Below, one piece after another: positions 52,388-63,200 of a DNA stretch of 64,000 nt. Every line of letters starts with the position of its first letter. The stretch's first letter is position 1. Location of the stretch: positions 620,001 to 684,000 of the forward strand of contig NZ_CZQA01000008.1 of NCBI RefSeq assembly GCF_001458735.1, read 5' to 3'. A program made the position numbers and the translations under genes. This DNA comes from Candidatus Nitrospira nitrosa (GTDB lineage: Bacteria; Nitrospirota; Nitrospiria; Nitrospirales; Nitrospiraceae). The notes beneath the pieces are model-generated. The model did not search any database and was not told the origin of the DNA. It worked only from the letters and a program-made list of their open reading frames with translations.

Positions 52388-53965
52388 CTACTTCCCTTCA
52401 GGTTGCACCACTACAGGCATGAGATTCTTTCCAAGAATAGCCGAAGCTGCGATGATGCCACCAAAAAGGGCTCCGCTTACACCAGGCGCCACCACATCCT
52501 GGCCCGTGAGAAAGAGGTTCTTGATCGAGGTATGTGCTCTCAATGCCTGCAAACAAAAACGTTCGGGCGTCGCCGCAAGCCCATAGGCCTCACCGCGCTC
52601 GTGTTTCATGAAGTGTTTTGCACTTAAAGGTGTCGAGAGCTCCACGTAATCCACCTTTCCCCGGATTGCGGGAACATACCGTTCCAATCTCTCCTGTATT
52701 CTCGTTGCAAGTTCCTGTTTAAGACGTCCATAATCGTCGCCACGCTTCATCCACCGTGTATGTTCCCACGCCGAAAAAGAATCGTAGGCCACTGGCACAA
52801 CCGCCTCAATCGTTGCGCGATCCGGAAAGTGCCGTCCGAATTCTGGATCCTTCGCCGATGGGAAGGAAATGTAGAGCACTGGGAACTCTTCAGAAAGATC
52901 GCTATAGAATCGTTTCTCGTTACCATCGTGGTCAAAGGATGGACAGATCATGAGGTTTGTACCATCCAGCCCAAGCGCAGCGTCACTCTGCTTGATACCG
53001 ACGTAGAGCGTCATGTATGCCATCGACCTCGCGATCTTATTCAATTCATTGCAAATCGGTTGTGGCTGCCTGACGAGACGACCAAACGTATTATGTGCGC
53101 CTGCATCACTCACGACTAAAGGAGCTTGCAGAATGCGTCCATCCTTCATACGCACTCCGACTGCCTTGGTGCTCTCAACGAGAATTTCATCGACCTCAGC
53201 ATTGATAATCACCTGTCCACCGCATTGTGCAATCGTCGGGAGAAGCGCTTCAACGATACGTGAAGACCCTCCAACGGGATAACTTCCACCGTTGACATAG
53301 TGACTCACAAGATTGGCATGAATCGCAAAACTGCTTTGCGCTGGAGGAAGGCCGTAGTCAAACCACTGTGCGGTCAGAACGCCGACAAGCTCCTCATTCT
53401 GAGTACACTCACGTAATACCTGTAATGTCGTACGGTTCGCCCATCGCACAAACGGAGCTCGCATTGCTTGCTCAACCTTTTTGGATATGGCACTCGGAAG
53501 CGTCTGATCTGCCATATACCCTCGAGTAGCCAATCGCGCGCTATTCACGGCTCGAAAATAGCTGTCGATTCCTTGCTCCTCTTGAGGAAAGCTGCTTAGC
53601 AAGTTTCTTTTCAACGCTGCCTGGCCCGCCGGAAAGTCATACGTTTTTCCGGCAATAATAGCGCGGTCATAGACCTCAGGCATCGGATGCCATTGCAGTC
53701 GAGAGTCCGTCAGATAATCAAAGCCTGCACGCACCGCAGAACTCGGACCTTCACATTCGCCGACATAGTGAACTCCGACGTCCCACGCATACCCCGGCCG
53801 GGTGAACATATGGGTATACCCGCCAGCTCTGTAGTGCTGCTCCAAGATCAGAACTTTTTTTCCGGCTACCTTCGCCAACAACCCACCTGTTGTGAGGCCA
53901 CCAACACCCGACCCGATAATAATTGCATCCCATCGGTCATCTTTGAGTTGATGATATGGACGCAT
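52388..53965 (-). CDS. CrtI/retinol-saturase-like FAD oxidoreductase
   Basis: 525 residues. FAD loop AIIIGSGVGGLTTGGLLAKV followed by ILEQHYRAGGYTHMFTRPGY; the C-terminal FAD motif LTGQDVVAPGVSGALFGGII. This is the phytoene desaturase/retinol 13,14-reductase superfamily, which adds or removes C=C bonds in isoprenoid or polyene chains. GGAGG eight bases before ATG 53965 supports the start. Its location beside a PKS cluster suggests it could modify the polyketide chain, though a separate role is possible. Confidence 0.85.
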   Translation of the reverse strand: MRPYHQLKDDRWDAIIIGSGVGGLTTGGLLAKVAGKKVLILEQHYRAGGYTHMFTRPGYAWDVGVHYVGECEGPSSAVRAGFDYLTDSRLQWHPMPEVYDRAIIAGKTYDFPAGQAALKRNLLSSFPQEEQGIDSYFRAVNSARLATRGYMADQTLPSAISKKVEQAMRAPFVRWANRTTLQVLRECTQNEELVGVLTAQWFDYGLPPAQSSFAIHANLVSHYVNGGSYPVGGSSRIVEALLPTIAQCGGQVIINAEVDEILVESTKAVGVRMKDGRILQAPLVVSDAGAHNTFGRLVRQPQPICNELNKIARSMAYMTLYVGIKQSDAALGLDGTNLMICPSFDHDGNEKRFYSDLSEEFPVLYISFPSAKDPEFGRHFPDRATIEAVVPVAYDSFSAWEHTRWMKRGDDYGRLKQELATRIQERLERYVPAIRGKVDYVELSTPLSAKHFMKHERGEAYGLAATPERFCLQALRAHTSIKNLFLTGQDVVAPGVSGALFGGIIAASAILGKNLMPVVVQPEGK

Positions 53966-54177
53966 CAGGGAACCTCCAATGTGGACGACGTCATAATTCG
54001 CTATGGACCGTACCGGTTAATTCCTTATGAATATGACCAAACACACCCACCGTCTTTTACAAGGTGCGTAGAACCCCTCTCCCGTACCCACAGTGTCCAC
54101 GTCGCGCCGTGCCTCAAGACCGCTTAGTCATCATGATACACACCGCTTGTTCGATGTATTCCCAGCAAGCCTCTGTG

Positions 54178-55395
54178 CTAAAAGAATCGTACTAACCGCA
54201 CCTGCACGTAATCGTCTCGGCTCGGACCAATCAAAATATCCGATTGAGGAATGTTAAAAAACGCCAAGGATTCCACCTCAATCTTCCAATTGTCCCCCAG
54301 CCGACGACTTCCTTTGATACTTGTAATCGTTGCCCTCGTATCGATGTCCACGGTGACCCCAAACAACACCTGGGAATCTTGTTCATCGTTGAGCGCGAGG
54401 CGCATACCGGCAAAGATGTCATTGTTATTGGGCGTCGGTAGGGTATTCGTGAGTGATGTTCTCGAGAGTTTCTCACGGCCATCATACTGATACTCAAGCA
54501 GGAGCCCCAGATCAACCCCACTCCCCCACACACCTGACTCGGTATATTCCAGCCCGGCAACGGCCGCCGCAAAACGTTTCCCCGGGGCATCACGAGTCAT
54601 GGCTTCCAACTTGAACAGCCATTTCCCCACTGCGCCCTGGATATCCACACCGACCTGGTTAATAAGCTCGTAGATGGGAATCAACGCCGTCGGCCGTATC
54701 AATGAATTCGGCACGAGGCGTGGCTCCCTGGAAATACCGCTAAAATACGAGATCCCAACATCCCATCGCCCAAACGTATGGCTCCACCGTAGGGCCCAAT
54801 CCGGATGCCAATGGTTGGCACCCCGGATTTGCGCATGCTCTGTATCCACTGGTAGCTCAAACCGCAATCGCCCTTTTACAGAGGGGTAGGTGCGTTCACG
54901 GAAGTAGGGAAGATACAACAGATTCAGATTTCCATACCGAGTCGCTACATTCAGATTCACCATCGGCTGCCCAAGCTTGTCTTCTCCTCGAATACTTTCT
55001 ACCTCATCGGTTTGGTTAACGATATCAATCAAGTGCCTCGACTCTGTGACTCCCCAGAACACTTTCCCGACACCGGATTGAATAGTCCATCCATCACCTT
55101 TATGGAGCCAATTCGCTTCTCGCAAATCAAAATGCGATCTATGGCTGTCGAGACTGTCGTACCGCCCGAACGGAATCACCGTGGCACGATGGGCACCATT
55201 GCTCCACTCCTGGCGCAGTTCAGGCTGTATCCATACCGATGGATTCACCAGTCGAGCATTTTGTGCCGGAGATGCGACAGATTCTGTAAACCCTCGCAGA
55301 TCCACCGCTGCAAAACCAGACAGATCTACTGCATACCCATTACATGTTGTAAGGAGTGTCGCACTAACCACGGCCGCAATGAGGTATCTCTTCAT
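54178..55395 (-). CDS. Outer-membrane beta-barrel protein
   Basis: 405 residues. The signal peptide (MKRYLIAAVVSATLLTTCNG) is followed by many alternating aromatic/polar strands (ATVIPFGRYDSLDSHRSHFD, LRWSHTFGRWDVGISYFSG, GVDLGLLLEYQYDGREKLSR), and the protein ends in a terminal Phe (VQVRLVRFF), the outer-membrane insertion signal. It resembles DUF1302-like or porin-like barrels; cargo unknown. A longer frame to 55422 lacks a ribosome-binding site. A palindrome lies just upstream. It probably passes the product of the cluster (inference). Confidence 0.75.
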   Translation of the reverse strand: MKRYLIAAVVSATLLTTCNGYAVDLSGFAAVDLRGFTESVASPAQNARLVNPSVWIQPELRQEWSNGAHRATVIPFGRYDSLDSHRSHFDLREANWLHKGDGWTIQSGVGKVFWGVTESRHLIDIVNQTDEVESIRGEDKLGQPMVNLNVATRYGNLNLLYLPYFRERTYPSVKGRLRFELPVDTEHAQIRGANHWHPDWALRWSHTFGRWDVGISYFSGISREPRLVPNSLIRPTALIPIYELINQVGVDIQGAVGKWLFKLEAMTRDAPGKRFAAAVAGLEYTESGVWGSGVDLGLLLEYQYDGREKLSRTSLTNTLPTPNNNDIFAGMRLALNDEQDSQVLFGVTVDIDTRATITSIKGSRRLGDNWKIEVESLAFFNIPQSDILIGPSRDDYVQVRLVRFF

Positions 55396-55757
55396 GACAA
55401 AACATCGCACTGGAGTGATCACTCAAGCGACCGCTCACTGCTTTCATTCAACCGTATACCCTTATGAAGTCGGACGGCTCACCTCCAGCCAGCTCACGAC
55501 GCAACACGACCACGGATGGGAGCCCGGTGGTGTCCCATCTAATCTCAAATCCACCACTCACATGATTCGGCTAATGACTATAGCTAAGGATCACGGCCTC
55601 GATGGAATATGAGCGGCTCTGAAGATCACGACATTCACGTTTCATCAAAGTGGCATGCGGGACCAAGCACACGCCCCCACTTCCCCTTCCACACTTCTGA
55701 GTAGTACCCACTCCTGCATAATGCGGTGCCACTCCCATACCACTCCGGCAAGCCTTA
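55396..55757. other. Promoter region of the outer-membrane gene
   Basis: 362 bases without a supported gene. It holds the palindrome at 55413-55424 and should carry the promoter of the barrel gene. The lower-GC composition of the cluster is visible here too. Confidence 0.35.
55413..55424. promoter_or_regulatory. Perfect 12-bp palindrome, candidate operator
   Basis: GAGTGATCACTC is perfectly palindromic and lies 17 bases upstream of the start codon (55395) of the barrel gene, in a position suited to a repressor or to translation-initiation control. No regulator gene adjoins it. Confidence 0.35.
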
Positions 55758-56540
55758 TCATTGCACGGACTTCAATGCGCTCTCTGAGAAATCACTATCC
55801 TTAAACCCATTCCGAAACTTGTAGTTCTTACGTGCCAACGTCGAACTTTTCCCATTCTGGTGATTGACCATCTCCAATCGGCTTGCCCGCCAATATTGGT
55901 TGATGTACTGCTGATAGTCATGAAACGTAAGCGTCTTGAATAAGGCATTTTTCCTGTCATAAAACTCGATCTTTCTTGGCTGATAGATGGTTTTATCAAC
56001 CCATTCAATCTGCTTGGAGTAACCAGAGTATTCGTAGGCAGGAATATTTTCGACAACGAAGCAGTCATTCCCATCCACAACATCATCACGCAGGTACCGG
56101 TACTTATATTTATCCAATTCCCAGGAAGCAATATCTTCAAATGCGAATTCGCTGCCCACAAACGGCCCCGACTTATTAACTGAAGAAATCCTTTTAATAC
56201 GTTTCAATTCCGGTAAAAACAGCCACTGGTCGTCCTGCTTCAGACCATGTGAGAATGTCAGTACCGCCGTCCCTCTCACATCGGCTGGCCTATGAAAAAA
56301 TGCCATTTCTTTATCACCGTCTCCAGGCATCTCTAACGTTTTCATAGACAACTCCCGAATACTTTCTTCCCCTTGAGCATTGCGCAGTATGAATGTTGCA
56401 TCGTTTGAACTATCGCCAAATCCCGAGTCGCGTTTGTCGGTTTCTTTGGAAATGGCGTAGCCCTTTTCTTCGGGCGTTTCTGCGTAAACTATAGGTGAGA
56501 GCAGGGCACAGACGATCAGACTAAGTCCAAGTCGGTTCAT
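55758..56540 (-). CDS. LolA-like outer-membrane lipoprotein-sorting protein
   Basis: 260 residues. Signal peptide (MNRLGLSLIVCALLSPIVYA) then the beta-layer family pattern: IRELSMKTLEMPGDGDKEMA, FFHRPADVRGTAVLTFSHGL, DDQWLFLPELKRIKRISSV, and FEDIASWELDKYKYRYLRDD. Such LolA/LppX-like proteins carry lipids across the periplasm and often pair with MMPL exporters. ATG 56540 follows GGAGACAAC. Visibly AT-rich (two 60-base lines at 56101-56220 are about 38% GC). It lies 11 bases after the RND exporter gene. Confidence 0.88.
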   Translation of the reverse strand: MNRLGLSLIVCALLSPIVYAETPEEKGYAISKETDKRDSGFGDSSNDATFILRNAQGEESIRELSMKTLEMPGDGDKEMAFFHRPADVRGTAVLTFSHGLKQDDQWLFLPELKRIKRISSVNKSGPFVGSEFAFEDIASWELDKYKYRYLRDDVVDGNDCFVVENIPAYEYSGYSKQIEWVDKTIYQPRKIEFYDRKNALFKTLTFHDYQQYINQYWRASRLEMVNHQNGKSSTLARKNYKFRNGFKDSDFSESALKSVQ

Positions 56541-56551
56541 GTTGTCTCCTT

Positions 56552-58903
56552 TCACGATTGGATGACCGGCACAGGCTTGGATAACCAGCTTCGCAAGACA
56601 CGCTTACCATCATGGGCGATAAGAATAATCAACGGCAACAAGAGAAACTCCGCAAATAGCCCAAGTGCAAAAATAATTGAGGTTAATAACCCCGTTTCGA
56701 AATTGATTCGAAACGGTGACAACGTGAGCAAGGAAAACCCTGCAATTAACACCGCAGATGTCACCCACAAGGCGTGCCCCACAGTCACAAAGGCATAGGA
56801 CAATGCCTCTTGAGGCTCACAGTGCATCTCTCGCCTGGCATGTTGATACTTACTGAGAAAATGCACGGTATCGTCGACGAGAATCCCTAAGGTCATTGCT
56901 GCCACCACGGACGACGCCATCCCCACCTGTCCCACCATCAATCCCCAAATCCCGAACGCCATACCGGCCGGGAGCAAATTGGGAACCAGGCTCAATAATC
57001 CCAGGCTAACCGACCGCAACACTACAATCATGATGAGCGACACAATCACGATCGATATCAGCTCACCGCTGATCATGCTCACAATGTTGCGTTGTCCAAT
57101 ATGGGCAAAGAGGACGGTCGTACCAGTTCCATCTGCTCGTTTGATGAGCGGAGCATTCCCGGCCAACCACCCCTGTGCCCGTGTCTCCAAATCAATTATC
57201 TCCTGACTAGTGAGACTGCGCAGAGTCACCGTCATGCGCGTTGCGGAGTTGCTCACATTGACACGATTGCTCAAATCCAACCCGTACGGCAATGACATCT
57301 CAAACAACAGCATGTACTGCGCGGCCAACTCCCGGCTTTCAGGCAGACGATACCAGGCCGGGTCATCTCCATGCATGTTTTGATTCAGTCGTTTCAGAAT
57401 ATCGTTCAGGACATACACGTGGAGAACTTCTGGCTGCTGCCGAAACCATTGTGCGAACCGTTCTATCTGTTCAAGAAACGCTGGTTCATGAATCCCCCCA
57501 TGCGCTCCCTGTTCAATGGAGTAATCGATGTTGTACATGCCCGTTAAATTTTTGGTGATGTAATCCGTATCGCTCCGGAAGGCAATGGATTCGTCGAAAT
57601 ACTGCACATAGAGATCATCGAGGCGATTCAGAGGAATACAGGCGAGAACCACGCCCATGAGCGTAGGCACGACGGCGGCCAAGACATAACGATGTTTGGC
57701 AATCATGCCGGCGAATCCCTCAAAGGTTGTGGCAACAGAAGGAGCCACCTGGCCCCGCTTCGCCGGCAACACCATCATCAGCGCAGGTAAAAAGGTAATG
57801 GTCAACACATAAGCCACACCAACTCCCATCGCCGTGATATTGCCCAAATCTCGAAATGGTGGAGCATCGCTGTAATTCATCGACCAGAACCCAACCGCCG
57901 TAGTGAGATTCGTGAAAAAGATCGCTTTGAAATTAACCTGGAGGCTTTCCCTCATCGCAGCCTGCTGAGTCAATCCTCGATTAAGGCCGGCATAATAACC
58001 CGTCAGGATATGGACCGAGTCGGCCACAGCCAACGTCAGCAGAATCGTCGGAGCAGGAATACTCGATGGCGAAAAGACAATCCCCAACCATCCCGCTAAG
58101 CCGATCGCACAAATCACCGAGAGGGTCATCATCGTCGCAGCCGCCGCCATGCCAATGAACGATCGGAGGAACCACCAGAGCCCCACGACAATAATTCCCA
58201 ACATCGTAGGCGTCAGTGTTTTCGCGTCTCGCTCCGATGATTCCGCAAATGCGGTGTCAATCATGAGCGCACCGGTTAAGTGGAACGAGAGCTCAGGATG
58301 CGCCTGTTGCACCTCGTTCACGAGCTCACGAACAAACGTCACGGCATCCTTTGTTTCTGCATTCTGGTCCTTCCCAGGTCGCCGCACGATCAGGTTAAAT
58401 CCCATCACACGACCGTCCGGCGACACCAGGCGATTACGTAACAACGGACTATTCACCGCGACCTGTTGGATTCGCACAAGTTCAGCGGGACTGAGTCGAT
58501 CAGCCCCGTGAACTAAGTCACCTACGAATAAGTCGTCGCCTTGGGCCGTGCTATGTTGAAAGTTTGTGATCGAGTCTACTCGTGTCGCATAGGGTGTCTG
58601 CCAGAGATGTTGGGTGATGTATTCCGCAATGGCCAGATTCTTTGAAGTGAACACATTCCCATCTTGTGGGGTCACCACAAGGAGAATATTGTCATCTCGT
58701 GTATAGGTTTTCTCCAGCGCCTCAAACGCCCGCAACTGTGGATTGTCTTCGCTAAAAAACATTCGATAGTCATTCTTGAACTCGACATATCGCACCCCGT
58801 AAGCTGCTGTCGTCGCTATGACCACAGTCATGAGGATAATCAGCCAGGGCCATCGCACGATCGAATCGGCATACTTATTCAACACAGGTTCACGTCCTCT
58901 CAT
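56552..58903 (-). CDS. RND/MMPL-family lipid exporter
   Basis: 783 residues, about 12 helices in two halves, each with a large periplasmic domain. YVEFKNDYRMFFSEDNPQLR begins the first soluble domain; SSIPAPTILLTLAVADSVHI is an RND helix and GILVDDTVHFLSKYQHARRE another, in the second half, with a conserved Asp pair. It resembles HpnN/MmpL lipid exporters rather than multidrug pumps. The start ATG 58903 is weak; GTG 58885 is an alternative. It sits between AONS and LolA-like genes, a logical export route for the cluster's lipid. Confidence 0.9.
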   Translation of the reverse strand: MRGREPVLNKYADSIVRWPWLIILMTVVIATTAAYGVRYVEFKNDYRMFFSEDNPQLRAFEALEKTYTRDDNILLVVTPQDGNVFTSKNLAIAEYITQHLWQTPYATRVDSITNFQHSTAQGDDLFVGDLVHGADRLSPAELVRIQQVAVNSPLLRNRLVSPDGRVMGFNLIVRRPGKDQNAETKDAVTFVRELVNEVQQAHPELSFHLTGALMIDTAFAESSERDAKTLTPTMLGIIVVGLWWFLRSFIGMAAAATMMTLSVICAIGLAGWLGIVFSPSSIPAPTILLTLAVADSVHILTGYYAGLNRGLTQQAAMRESLQVNFKAIFFTNLTTAVGFWSMNYSDAPPFRDLGNITAMGVGVAYVLTITFLPALMMVLPAKRGQVAPSVATTFEGFAGMIAKHRYVLAAVVPTLMGVVLACIPLNRLDDLYVQYFDESIAFRSDTDYITKNLTGMYNIDYSIEQGAHGGIHEPAFLEQIERFAQWFRQQPEVLHVYVLNDILKRLNQNMHGDDPAWYRLPESRELAAQYMLLFEMSLPYGLDLSNRVNVSNSATRMTVTLRSLTSQEIIDLETRAQGWLAGNAPLIKRADGTGTTVLFAHIGQRNIVSMISGELISIVIVSLIMIVVLRSVSLGLLSLVPNLLPAGMAFGIWGLMVGQVGMASSVVAAMTLGILVDDTVHFLSKYQHARREMHCEPQEALSYAFVTVGHALWVTSAVLIAGFSLLTLSPFRINFETGLLTSIIFALGLFAEFLLLPLIILIAHDGKRVLRSWLSKPVPVIQS

Positions 58904-58924
58904 GTCAATGGCAAATAGGTTTGC

Positions 58925-60259
58925 TCAGCCTTGCTTCAAGGCTGCGAGCTCCTCGGCCAACGTATCCACCGTGTACACCACCTCGGCCTCGGTCAGATTA
59001 CTTGTAATAAAAAATCGCAACCGCGACGCGGCTTCTGACACCGCCGGATACATAATGGGATGCACATTGATCCCGGCGCGCATCAGGCGTTGATTCAGCT
59101 GCAAGCACCGCATTGAGTTACCGACAATCACAGGCACGACACCGGTGCCTCCTGCTAAACCTGTATCCAATCCACGGTGCTTCGCACGCTCGAGAAACAA
59201 CGAAGATCTGGCTCGCAAGCGTTCGGCGCGTTCTGGCTCGCGCATCATGATCTTGGCTGCAGTCAAAGCCGCACCGGCGTTCGCTGGAGAAATCCCCACG
59301 CTAAACAACACCGCACCGGGCGCATTGTATTTAATGTTATCAATCAATGCCTTTGACCCGCAGATATAGCCCCCGCAACTCGCAAACGACTTGCTTAACG
59401 TGCCCATCCAAATCTCTACGTCCCCGGCATTGACCCCAAAATGATCATGAGAACCAAACCCCCGAGGCCCAATCACGCCGGCGGCATGAGCTTCGTCAAC
59501 CATCAACATGCACTTATGCCTTTCCTTCACTTCTATAAACCGCGGTAAATCTGGGATATCGCCGTCCATGCTGTACACACCCTCAATAATGATCAACACA
59601 CGTTCGTGCCGACCACGGTGCTGTTTGAGCAGTGTATCCAGCACGTTCCAGTCGTTGTGCGGGAAGGCCAACCGCTTAGCACCGGAGAGCTGACAACCGG
59701 TAATAATGCTGTTATGGATCAACATGTCGTGCACGAGCAAATCTTGAGGCCCGAACAAATGCCCAATGACGGCCACATTCGTTGAGTACCCACTGACCAA
59801 CGCCACCGCATCTTCTGTGTTATGGATACAAGCCAAGGCTGTTTCTAGCTCACGGTGAAGAGGAATTTCTCCGGACACAATGCGACTGGCGGAAACAGAC
59901 GTCCCGTACTGATCGATGGCTTTCTTCGCCCCTGCGGACACTTCAGGGTGCCCCGATAAGCCCAGATAGTTATAGCCTGAAAAATTGATGTACTCTTTGC
60001 CACAGATCATGGTGAGATGATCGCTGATTCCATCATGTGCACTAAAATATGGATTCTCTACCGCCAGTGCCTTGAACATTTCCCCGGTTTCGGTTAACAG
60101 ACGACATCCTGGAAACTTTTCTACACGGCACCACTCCTCCGAAATCTCTCCATTGACACCCTCTCGGCTCTTCTCATTCTCCTTACGAAGCCAGAGCTCC
60201 TTCAGCAAGGCCCGTTTTTGAGCCTCCGTCATCGCTGACACATCTGTTGTCTGTTTCAT
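58925..60259 (-). CDS. Alpha-oxoamine synthase (AONS/ALAS/SPT-like)
   Basis: 444 residues, PLP fold type I. YNYLGLSGHPEVSAGAKKAI, then LVDEAHAAGVIGPRGFGSHD, and the PLP lysine in MGTLSKSFASCGGYICG. The family condenses an amino acid with an acyl thioester and releases CO2. Position directly after the PKS ACP, with start overlapping the PKS stop as TAATG, implies chain release from the ACP to give an alpha-amino ketone, as in sphingolipid or prodigiosin-type pathways (inference). Amino acid unknown. Confidence 0.9.
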   Translation of the reverse strand: MKQTTDVSAMTEAQKRALLKELWLRKENEKSREGVNGEISEEWCRVEKFPGCRLLTETGEMFKALAVENPYFSAHDGISDHLTMICGKEYINFSGYNYLGLSGHPEVSAGAKKAIDQYGTSVSASRIVSGEIPLHRELETALACIHNTEDAVALVSGYSTNVAVIGHLFGPQDLLVHDMLIHNSIITGCQLSGAKRLAFPHNDWNVLDTLLKQHRGRHERVLIIIEGVYSMDGDIPDLPRFIEVKERHKCMLMVDEAHAAGVIGPRGFGSHDHFGVNAGDVEIWMGTLSKSFASCGGYICGSKALIDNIKYNAPGAVLFSVGISPANAGAALTAAKIMMREPERAERLRARSSLFLERAKHRGLDTGLAGGTGVVPVIVGNSMRCLQLNQRLMRAGINVHPIMYPAVSEAASRLRFFITSNLTEAEVVYTVDTLAEELAALKQG

Positions 60260-63200
60260 TATGCAGTTTCCTTTTCCTGCAACATTTTGTCGAGAAGGAT
60301 GTCGATATCCAAGGCCGACATCCGATCAATGATCGATGGATCCTCGGTCTGCGGATCAACACTCTTGTTCGTTACAGCCTGAATTGTGCGCTCCATTAAT
60401 AACTCCGCAAGATGAAGCAGGTTCTTGCTTCTCATGAGTTCCAATGTTGAAATCCGCACGCCAAACACCTGGTCGATCGCCGCCTGCAACTCGACGGACA
60501 TCAGGGAATCCACTCCCATTTGCGCCAGTGAATGCTGTAGGTCGACCTGGGACAAGGGCATGCGCAGCACCCGTGCAACCTGCTCCGCAACGGCTTGCCC
60601 CATCGCAGCCGCACGCTCATGCACCGGCAGTTCGCTGATAGCCTGACAGCGCTCAGTCATTGAGTTGCTGTTCTCACCTCCACCTGTGAGCGTGGAAAAC
60701 CTTGGTGCATTCCCGCCAGTCGGCTCGAATTCTCTCCAGCGTGGCCAACTACAATTCATGATCCCAACTTGCGGGAGATCGTTCTCACGCAGATGGGCCC
60801 ACCCCTCTAAGGCCTGTTCGGCAGTAATGGCCGACATCCCCATCAATTCCAGATGCTTTACGACGTCATCGTTCTCAGTCGCCATCCCTGTTGCGATGGC
60901 CCCCCAATTCACAGAAACACCAGCCAAGCCCGCAGCAGAGCGATGATGCGCTAAGGCATCTAGGAAGGTATTCGCCGCTACGTAGCTCGCTTGCCGTGCA
61001 TTGCCAATGAGCGAAGAGACCGATGAGAAGAGCACAAAATGATCAAGTTGAGACTTAAGCGTATGCGTATGCAAGTACCACGCGCTCAGGGCTTTCGCCT
61101 TCATGACTGTGGCGATACGATCTGGATTCAGCTCTGCGATTGGCGCATCATCCAAGATGCCTGCCGCATGAAACACACCCTTGAGGGGAGGGAACTGATT
61201 AGCTACTTGTGCCAACGTCTCCTCCACCTGCCTTTCGTCCGACATGTCCGCCGCAATTGCCAACACGTTGACCCCCTGTGACTCCAGGGACTGAACTGCG
61301 GCTTTGGCATGTTCCGCTGCGGCCCCACGCCGCCCCACCAAGGCCAGATACCTCGCACCACGTTTCGCCAACCACGTCGCCGTCTCCAGACCAAAGCCTC
61401 CAAACCCACCGGTGATCAAATATGTGCCGTCGGTTTTGAAGAATGGAGTGACGCGATCATCAACGACCTCAATCGACGCTCGATCAATGAGTGAGACGAT
61501 AGCTTCGCTGCTTCCCCTTTTCTCATTCTCTCTAGATGGTCCGCTAAGCCCCTCTTCCACTGAGACAATCTGCGACACCGAGGGCGATCCAACTTGATGA
61601 GTAAGTATCTGTCCAACTTTGCCAAACAATTCCCCAAAAAGTTGAGGGGCCGTCAATGCCAGTTTCACCGCATCGATGATCGTACAGCTGCCCAGACCTC
61701 CCATTACTGACCCTCTGGTCGCCCCATCCGCAAAGATAAGTTCCTGTGTATCTGGTGACAGAGAATTGGCAATCAGCGTGTGCTCTTTGGTATGGATCCC
61801 ATGGACCCATGCGCGGATATGTTGGAGTTGCCTAATACCCTCCGACCATGACGCACTGTCAGGTTTGTTGAACAAGAGCATCACAGGTTCGCCGTTTAAG
61901 CCTTCGAGCCCCTCCGTGGTAGTGTAGAGATAGGGTTTGGCACCCAACCAACGGGCAATTCGGTGAGTTGCGATGGCACGAGCTCCCAATGCGGCATCGA
62001 TCAGCACGGTCTCCCCGGGAATAAGACGAGCAATCGCCTGCAGCGCATAGTACGCAGAGAAGAACGTCGTGGGAACTGCAGCCGTTTCTGAATCGTCAAA
62101 CCCCCGGTAGAGATCGACTGAAAAGACCCGATCAATGGGACAGACGACATGCGACGCCGGTCGCCCTTCCGCAGCGATCAATACCTTGTCTCCAATCTTC
62201 CACTTGCCGACTGCTTCCCCGACGGCCGTAACCGTTCCCGTGGCAAAATACCCTCGCACCTCCTCTGTGGTTGCACCGGCCTCGAGCTGAACACTGCTGC
62301 TGTTGATGTATTCGAGCCCCACCACGACTTCACCGACTTGCGGGATCGGTATTGGCATCGCCTGAAATGTGGGACGCCCCGTTCCATGAAGGCGGAACGC
62401 CTCTACCGCATCCGCCATTACCGTCCTCCGGTCGGATACCGCTGCATCGACCGCCAACCGTTCCAGACGATGCACATACCGTCCATCGTCACGAAGCACC
62501 ACGTCATCCTCCCGATCATCGGCAAGTATTTCGTGCGCTAATGCCCTGACATTGGGATCCATTGCCGCCACATCCACCAAGGTGCAGCGGAGAGCAGGAT
62601 GCTCATTGAACGTCACTCGCGCAAGTCCCACCAACGAGGTCTGCGCCAGACCATGAATCCTCTCAGTCGGTGGGACGACCTGCGCCCCTTGCGTCACGAT
62701 GTACAATCGTGGAGATCGTTCCTCAAACATACTGGTCAAGAGCTGAATGACTTGTACGGCAAGTCCGGTCCGAGCAATGCCGGCTGGATCATCGGTATCG
62801 GCAGGGTCCTGCGTTCCCCAGCAGTACACAACGCCATCAAGATGCCGCTCTTGAGCTTGCTGCAATACACTGCGTAACCGCTCGATCTCTCGTGATCCGA
62901 AGCTCGGGATCTCTTCACCTTCGTGCTCCGCATACGTGGGGTACGGCACACGGATTACCGTATTCTCAACATGTGTTTCCAGCGCATCGCACAGCGCATC
63001 ACCAAGCCCGATCCTATCGGTAAGAACGATCCAGGTGCCTGTTTTTGCCTGACTAGGCGGTAGTGGTTGCGAGTTCCATTCCCAGGCATAGGCCCATTGC
63101 TTCAGCTGCTCAATCGGATTCCCATGTTGCGCGGCAAGCCCACGACAGCGCAGTCCCTCGACTGATACCCATACCTTGCCGGTATCATCGAAGAGCTGCA

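Noticed and set aside
58925-60259. Call as biotin-pathway AONS (BioF)
   Set aside because: No biotin genes are present and the gene overlaps a PKS stop codon; a PKS-release role fits better.
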